Positions 59,926-64,000 of a DNA stretch of 64,000 nucleotides are shown here, in pieces. The notes under the pieces are model-generated. The model did not search any database and was not told the DNA's origin. It saw nothing but the letters and a program-made list of their open reading frames with translations. The translations under genes were made by a program, and so were the position numbers. Within the stretch, counting starts at the first letter, position 1. The number at the start of each line of letters is the position of its first letter. The DNA comes from Triglochin maritima (lineage: Eukaryota; Streptophyta; Magnoliopsida; Alismatales; Juncaginaceae), in contig OY821786.1 of the NCBI GenBank assembly GCA_963682175.1, positions 28,480,501-28,544,500 on the forward strand. The letters are read 5' to 3'.

Positions 59926-60456
59926 CCGATTTCGTGTCTCAGCCTCCGACACTCCTCTTGAGAGATCCTCAGTTCTTCCTCCAGTCTGTTAATTTTTTCG
60001 GTCGCCTGCTTAAGGGCTGCTTCGGCTTGCAGCCAATTCGTCTTAACCTCACTCAGTTCCAACTCTTGTAGCAGTGGGTCACTTGGAATGCTGCATTCAC
60101 TAAGTTGTACCCTTGGTAGAGTGGATGTTGAAGGTGTATCCTTCGAGGCGACCTTTTGTGCGGGAGTTGTTTCTGGAGGAGGAATTTGATCCTCTATCAT
60201 CAGTTCATGCTCCCTTTCGCTGAGTGTCAGATTGCCCTTCAACTCAAATTTGGCCCAATAAATCCCATGCAAGTTGATGCCGCGTTCCTCCAATTTCCTC
60301 AGGATGAGACGTCTCCCAAACATTTCTGTCCAACATTTGAACCGTGGAAATGCTGAACTGGGATCCCCAATTTGAACTTCTCGCAAAGCCACACCTGCAA
60401 ATAAGAATGAGTTAGGAGAGACATAAATAAATAAATAAGAATGAGTTAGGAGTGAC

Positions 60457-60601
60457 AGCCTCATAACGTAAACCGGACAGAAATAATAAATCCCGGACAG
60501 ACTCATGATGAATCCCGGACAGACACAACACTTATTCCGGACAGACCCATGACTTATTCTGGACAGACACAACACTTATCTCGGACAGACTCTTGACTTA
60601 T
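60457..60601 (-). repeat. 22-bp minisatellite in the Ulp1-gene intron, proximal part
   Basis: About six degenerate units with TCCGGACAGAC on plus, i.e. GTCTGTCCGGA on the gene's sense strand. This is continuous with the array at 62003-62355 before a solo LTR split it, with duplicated target CTTAT. Confidence 0.85.
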
Positions 60602-62002
60602 TGATTGACATCATTTCATGCTCATATTTGTATCTTATATCCATTATCTTTCACCTAAACAATGTTATGTCACGAGTTTTATGTTTAGTTTTCAAGAATA
60701 AATAGGTTTGAAGAGATGAAGCATAAAAGGACCCAAAAGCTGGGAAAAAGGACTGAATTGTGAGATCTAGGGACCAAGATGCAAGGGAGAAGGACCTGAT
60801 TGCAAGACAGAAGGACCTAAGAGCAAAACAGAATACTCCACACCATCATGGGGAGTATTTTACCAATTCGATTCGGGTCGGAGCTCCAACAAGTCAAGTA
60901 ACCGCATCAAAGACCAACAATACCAGAAATAAAAGCCCAAAACAAAAATGAGCAGGATCTGAACCATATAGACCGCTAATTGGCGGTCCAGGACCGCTAA
61001 TTGGCGGTCCATTTTGGCCCAAATCCGCTCAAATGTCTCCAGCACATGTATTAGAGGATGTTTAGGCTATTTGTGGTATCTGTTTAGTCCCACATCGGGG
61101 GATTGTCCCGGTTTGCCTTTTTCCATTGCTATAAATAGAACTCTTCACCTTCCGTTGTAATCACTCCATATTTTAAGTGGCTATTCTTCCTACTAGAAGT
61201 GAGGCCTTGAAGCACACACTAAAGTAGGAGGATGCTACTTTTAATGTGAGTCATTTTAATACAAGTTTTCTTTATTATGTTGTTTGTTTTATGTTTCTTG
61301 TTTTGCTTTGCTTAATCTCATTTCATTAGTTTTATTAGCTTAGTTAATATGCTTTCTTTGTTTAGTTTAATAATTAGTGTAATGTTTAGTGAGTAGTTTC
61401 ATCCCCTTTGGGGGTGGAGTAGATGTACATACATGCATTAGAGAATGGGATGAATGCTTTAATTTCAATGTGTTGATTAAACATGAATGTATGCTTGCTT
61501 GTTTAGGATAGAATTTATAACTTGATGAGTTTTGCCAAAATGATTAGACAGCTCTCATGCTTGTTTAGGTTCTGAAATAAACACCATGCATATGTAAATG
61601 TTAATCAACTAAGATGGTGAATGGATTGATAGGTTTTGCCATAACATTTAGACACTTCCTATGCTTGATAAACACCACCTTCATGTGCTTAAAGAATGTA
61701 TTCTACACCCACCTCTTTGCATGTGTGCACTCACTCCACCCCTTAGGGGTTTTCCCATTTCTGTATTCCAGCATTCTTCCTTTGTTCTTAGTTTAGTTGT
61801 TATTCCATCGTTTGTTTGTTTCGTTCGCATTTCATACTTCTTAGTGTAGCGTAGTCTAGATTAGCATAAACAACTTTCTTCCCCCTATTTTTGCCACTTG
61901 ATTTCGTACAAGCAAGAGGCTACTCACCTCCCTGAGGACGACCCGTACTTGCCACCGCTTCATCGCGGGCGTGCACTTGCGGTTTAAATAAAACGTTCAA
62001 CA
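60602..62002 (+). repeat. Solo LTR C3 inside the MULE intron array
   Basis: 1401 bp, TGATTGACATC to ACGTTCAACA, plus orientation. Perfect 5-bp target repeats CTTAT lie at 60597-60601 and 62003-62007. TATAAATA at 61130-61137; stem-loop CCGC-N6-GCGG at 61955-61968; paired GC palindromes ACCGCTAATTGGCGGT near 60971 and 60991. It is younger than the array it splits. Confidence 0.9.
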
Positions 62003-62355
62003 CTTATCCCGGACAGACACAACACTTATTCCGGACAGACAGAACACGTTTTCCGAACAGACACAACACGTTTTCCAGACAGACACAACACTTATTCCGG
62101 ACAGACCCATGACTTATTCCGGACAGACACAACAGTTATTCCGGACAGACACAACACTTATCCCGGACAGACTCATGACTTATTCCGGACAGACACAACA
62201 CTTATTCCGGACAGACACAACACTTATTCCGGACAGACACAACACTTATTCCAGACAGACATAACACATATTCCGGACAGACACAACACGTTTTCCAGAC
62301 AGACAACACTTATTCCGGACAGACACAATACTTATTCCGGAAAGACAAAACACTA
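62003..62355 (-). repeat. 22-bp minisatellite in the Ulp1-gene intron, distal part
   Basis: About 16 units of period 22 on plus, TTATTCCGGACAGACACAAC and following bases; on the gene's sense strand the core is TGTCTGTCCGG followed by AATAAGTGTTG. Same period and core as the transposase-side array, but a different second half. Confidence 0.9.
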
Positions 62356-62554
62356 CTACCGGACCAAGTTGCTTACTTGTAATATGGCAACGCATCCAAA
62401 CACGCAGCCCTGCTTCAGAGTGAAGTTCCCAGCCAATCTCCTCCTCGACAGGTCCCTTTTGGCTTCCTCCAGACCCCTAACCAAACAAGCGTGAACTGCA
62501 TTTGCCCACGCATATCTCTTGAGGCTCTTGAGGTTCTTCAGGTGCCTGGTGTAC

Positions 62555-63784
62555 TGATGAACAATTAAATTTATACCGCAAGTGCACGGCGTCAATGAAG
62601 ACGTGGCAAATACGGGTCGAACACAAGGAGGGAGAGATCTTGTTATTTGTGTGATGTTCGATTGAGGGGAAGAAGGAGAGAAGAAATAAATTGGGTTTTG
62701 AGATTTTTGGTTTTTAATTATCTAAAACAAGAAACAAGAACAAATAAACTAAAACAAGAACAAAGAGGTGAATTCCGTCGGGTGGAGGTTTAGATTTAGG
62801 GTTTAGATTAGAGAATTCAGAAACTTATAATAAATCATGTTAGTTATGAAGCATTACCTGATAAATGATTTAACATAAACTCAAGTAATCAAAATATACT
62901 AATCACGAACTTAAAATAATAACATTCATTCATCTTCTCTTCACCCTAATCCGTCACCTCCACCCTTTGGAAGGAGTTAGAAACTCATAGAGGGAGGAAG
63001 AAGGGGTCCTAGAGGCATTACAAAAGAAAAGTAAAAACAAGAAATAAAAGACAGAATTTTATTAATCCAAAGAAAAGACTACAAATAAAAACAACAACTA
63101 AAAACTAGGTCTAAGGCCAAGGACCCTTCTAACATCGTTCTCGGGGCTATTTATAGTTGTTACAAGAAACCTAAGTATAGAATTGGAGAGTACACGTGTC
63201 CAGACACGACTGGACAAAATTGGAGCACACGGATCGCAAGGCGGGCGGTGGATTCGCCGCATGGTGTATGTGTTGTGCGGCGGAAACGCCGCACAATATA
63301 GTCAGATTAATTCCGGATTTTTGCTGAGTGGTTATGGTATGATTTGATCCTCCTTTGCGCGTCTGGATGATTTCTTTCCATTCTTTTGAGCTCCGGATTA
63401 ATTCTTTTATATGTTTGGAGATTTATATTGATTTTTCTTTAGATTTTCTCCAAGATAATATTTTGGTGCTTTAATTGCAATTAGGTCCTTGTCTTTTTGC
63501 AATTAAGTCCCCGGCTACTTTTGTGCGTAAGTCCTTGTTCTTTTTGTAATTAGGTCTTGAATGCTTTTTTGCTTGGATACATTTCCATTTGAAACCCGAT
63601 AAGCTTGAACTTGGTCTTTATGATAGAAATGAGTCTTTTGCACGCGTTTATGCTCGGGATGTGGGTAATTTGCATTCAGGTCCCTGTATTCTGTAAATAA
63701 GACTAAACACATACCTTAGTAGCATTTATTGATGTAAAAGCAATCTAAATGAAAGACATATGATGCAATGTATGCAATGCATCA
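62555..63784 (-). repeat. B-type LTR (B3), 3' LTR of a minus-strand Ty3/gypsy element
   Basis: 1230 bp, TGATGAACAATT to ATGCATCA on plus. It is directly followed by TGTACCCCCACACC, the same polypurine tract as in element C2, so the element interior continues to the right. It interrupts the Ulp1-type exon at codon TAC of YTRHLK. Stem-loop CGTC-N6-GACG at 62590-62603; TATA-like box on minus at 63148-63155; two GC palindromes near 63241-63296. Confidence 0.85.
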
Positions 63785-64000
63785 TGTACCCCCACACCTA
63801 GATTTTTCTAGTCCCTAGCAAAACAGAATATAAGAAAAATGAAAACAGGGAAATCCTAACTCACTTTCGTAGGAATCACGGTTGCACTTAGCATGTGCAA
63901 CAAACCTTTAAACCTCTTTGTTGCCAAGGAGGAGGAGTGTTGTCTCCTGAGGGTTTTCAGCGGATATACCCACAAAATCCTAAATCAACATTTCATTAAT
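63785..64000 (-). mobile_element. 3' internal region of the B3 element, continuing past the window
   Basis: Matches 47692-47900 (for example CTCACTTTCGTAGGAATCAC and GGAGGAGGAGTGTTGTCTCC) and so belongs to the same Athila-like lineage as C2 despite a different LTR. No coding sequence in the visible part. Confidence 0.8.

Larger units (their letters stand above)
54312..62554. mobile_element. Mutator-like element with transposase and Ulp1-type genes (left end and body)
   Basis: The left edge is placed at 54312, where family-A LTR similarity stops and GGAAAATGTTTAGTAGACGC begins. AATTATAAT (54303-54311) is the candidate 9-bp target sequence, but the right end is not in the window because a retroelement starts at 62555. 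The element carries a plus-strand FAR1/MuDR-type transposase and a convergent minus-strand gene with a Ulp1 cysteine protease domain. That gene pair is known from plant Ulp1-bearing (Kaonashi-type) MULEs. 22-bp minisatellites lie in both genes and between them. Confidence 0.8.
58169..62554 (-). pseudogene. Ulp1-type cysteine protease gene of the MULE, apparently frameshifted
   Basis: Partial upstream exon 62554-62377 (YTRHLKNLKSLKRYAWANAV ... GCVFGCVAILQ, resembling the DUF1985/plant-mobile region of such genes); donor CAA|GTAAGC at 62376. Intron 62376-60395; acceptor TTTGCAG; last exon 60394-58169. That exon encodes FPRFKCW, a leucine/glutamate helix (RLEEELRISQEECRRL), ~280 residues of E/K/R repeats with a 16-residue period, and a C-terminal Ulp1 domain with His in GHWTLFVAH, Asn instead of Asp in QYNS, Gln seven residues before Cys (the usual spacing is six), and Cys in NDCGTYVLYW (codon 58313-58315). 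The splice reads into a TGA at 60299-60301 unless one base is restored near 60357, and an 8-bp deletion lies near 59830. Ulp1 proteases cut SUMO from proteins; the role in MULEs is unknown. Confidence 0.75.

Noticed and set aside
58494..60071. 525-codon plus-strand ORF rich in Ser, Phe and Leu (and a 378-codon companion)
   Set aside because: It is antisense to the E/K/R repeat and Ulp1 domain of the minus-strand gene; its composition is that of the complement of GAG/AAG repeats, with no recognisable domain.
62550..63789. TGTAC on both sides of LTR B3, suggesting a solo LTR with target duplication
   Set aside because: The sequence after the LTR is the polypurine tract and interior of the same lineage (compare 47692-47900), so TGTAC there belongs to the element. 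The match is taken as coincidence.

Overview
The window is plant nuclear DNA made almost wholly of nested, broken transposable elements. I see no host gene, rRNA, tRNA or CRISPR. Evidence for a plant: Ty1/copia elements (including a Sirevirus-type Gag) primed from initiator-Met tRNA sites (TGGTATCAGAGC), Athila-type Ty3/gypsy sequence, a hAT element with an 8-bp target duplication, and a Mutator-like element (MULE) carrying a FAR1-like transposase and a Ulp1-like protease. The DNA is AT-rich. The nesting suggests repeat-rich, probably pericentromeric, heterochromatin of an angiosperm. The species cannot be named from this.

Layout. 1-2453: truncated minus-strand copia copy of 'family A' (2-kb LTRs). 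2454-3926: Athila fragment with integrase remains. 3927-12979: minus-strand family-A element with two LTRs, all ORFs decayed. 12980-16633: chimera of family-A RT/RNase H joined to integrase, protease and gag of another copia family ('T'). 16634-20422: gag fragment, then a plus-strand copia element ('E') with a 713-bp non-autonomous hAT in its leader. 20423-21482: LTR-like fragment ('D'). 21483-23792: deleted family-A copy. 23793-40720: chimera of Sirevirus LTR and gag with family-A pol and LTR. A complete family-A element (23882-35256, target duplication TATAA) has inserted into its Sirevirus LTR, and two solo 'B' LTRs sit inside that element's gag. 40721-53212: minus-strand family-A gag, leader and LTR; the LTR is split by a solo 'C' LTR and a complete non-autonomous Athila-like element (46138-53091, duplication AAGAG). 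53531-54311: another family-A LTR, cut by the MULE. 54312 to beyond 62554: the MULE. 62555-64000: start of a minus-strand element with a B-type LTR.

The MULE is the most gene-like part. It has a transposase gene on the plus strand (three exons, DDE residues and SWIM zinc finger present) and a convergent Ulp1-type gene on the minus strand. Introns and spacers in both genes are built from 22-bp minisatellites sharing the core TGTCTGTCCGG, in the sense orientation of each gene. The transposase reads open after splicing. The Ulp1 gene looks frameshifted and carries a solo LTR in its intron.

Other notable patterns: arrays of the palindrome CGGTCGACCG upstream of the TATA box in family-A LTRs; paired GC-rich palindromes in the B and C LTRs; a short stem-loop near the 3' end of the B, C and D LTRs whose stem changes in a compensating way; and two unrelated copia 5' halves each joined to a family-A 3' half.
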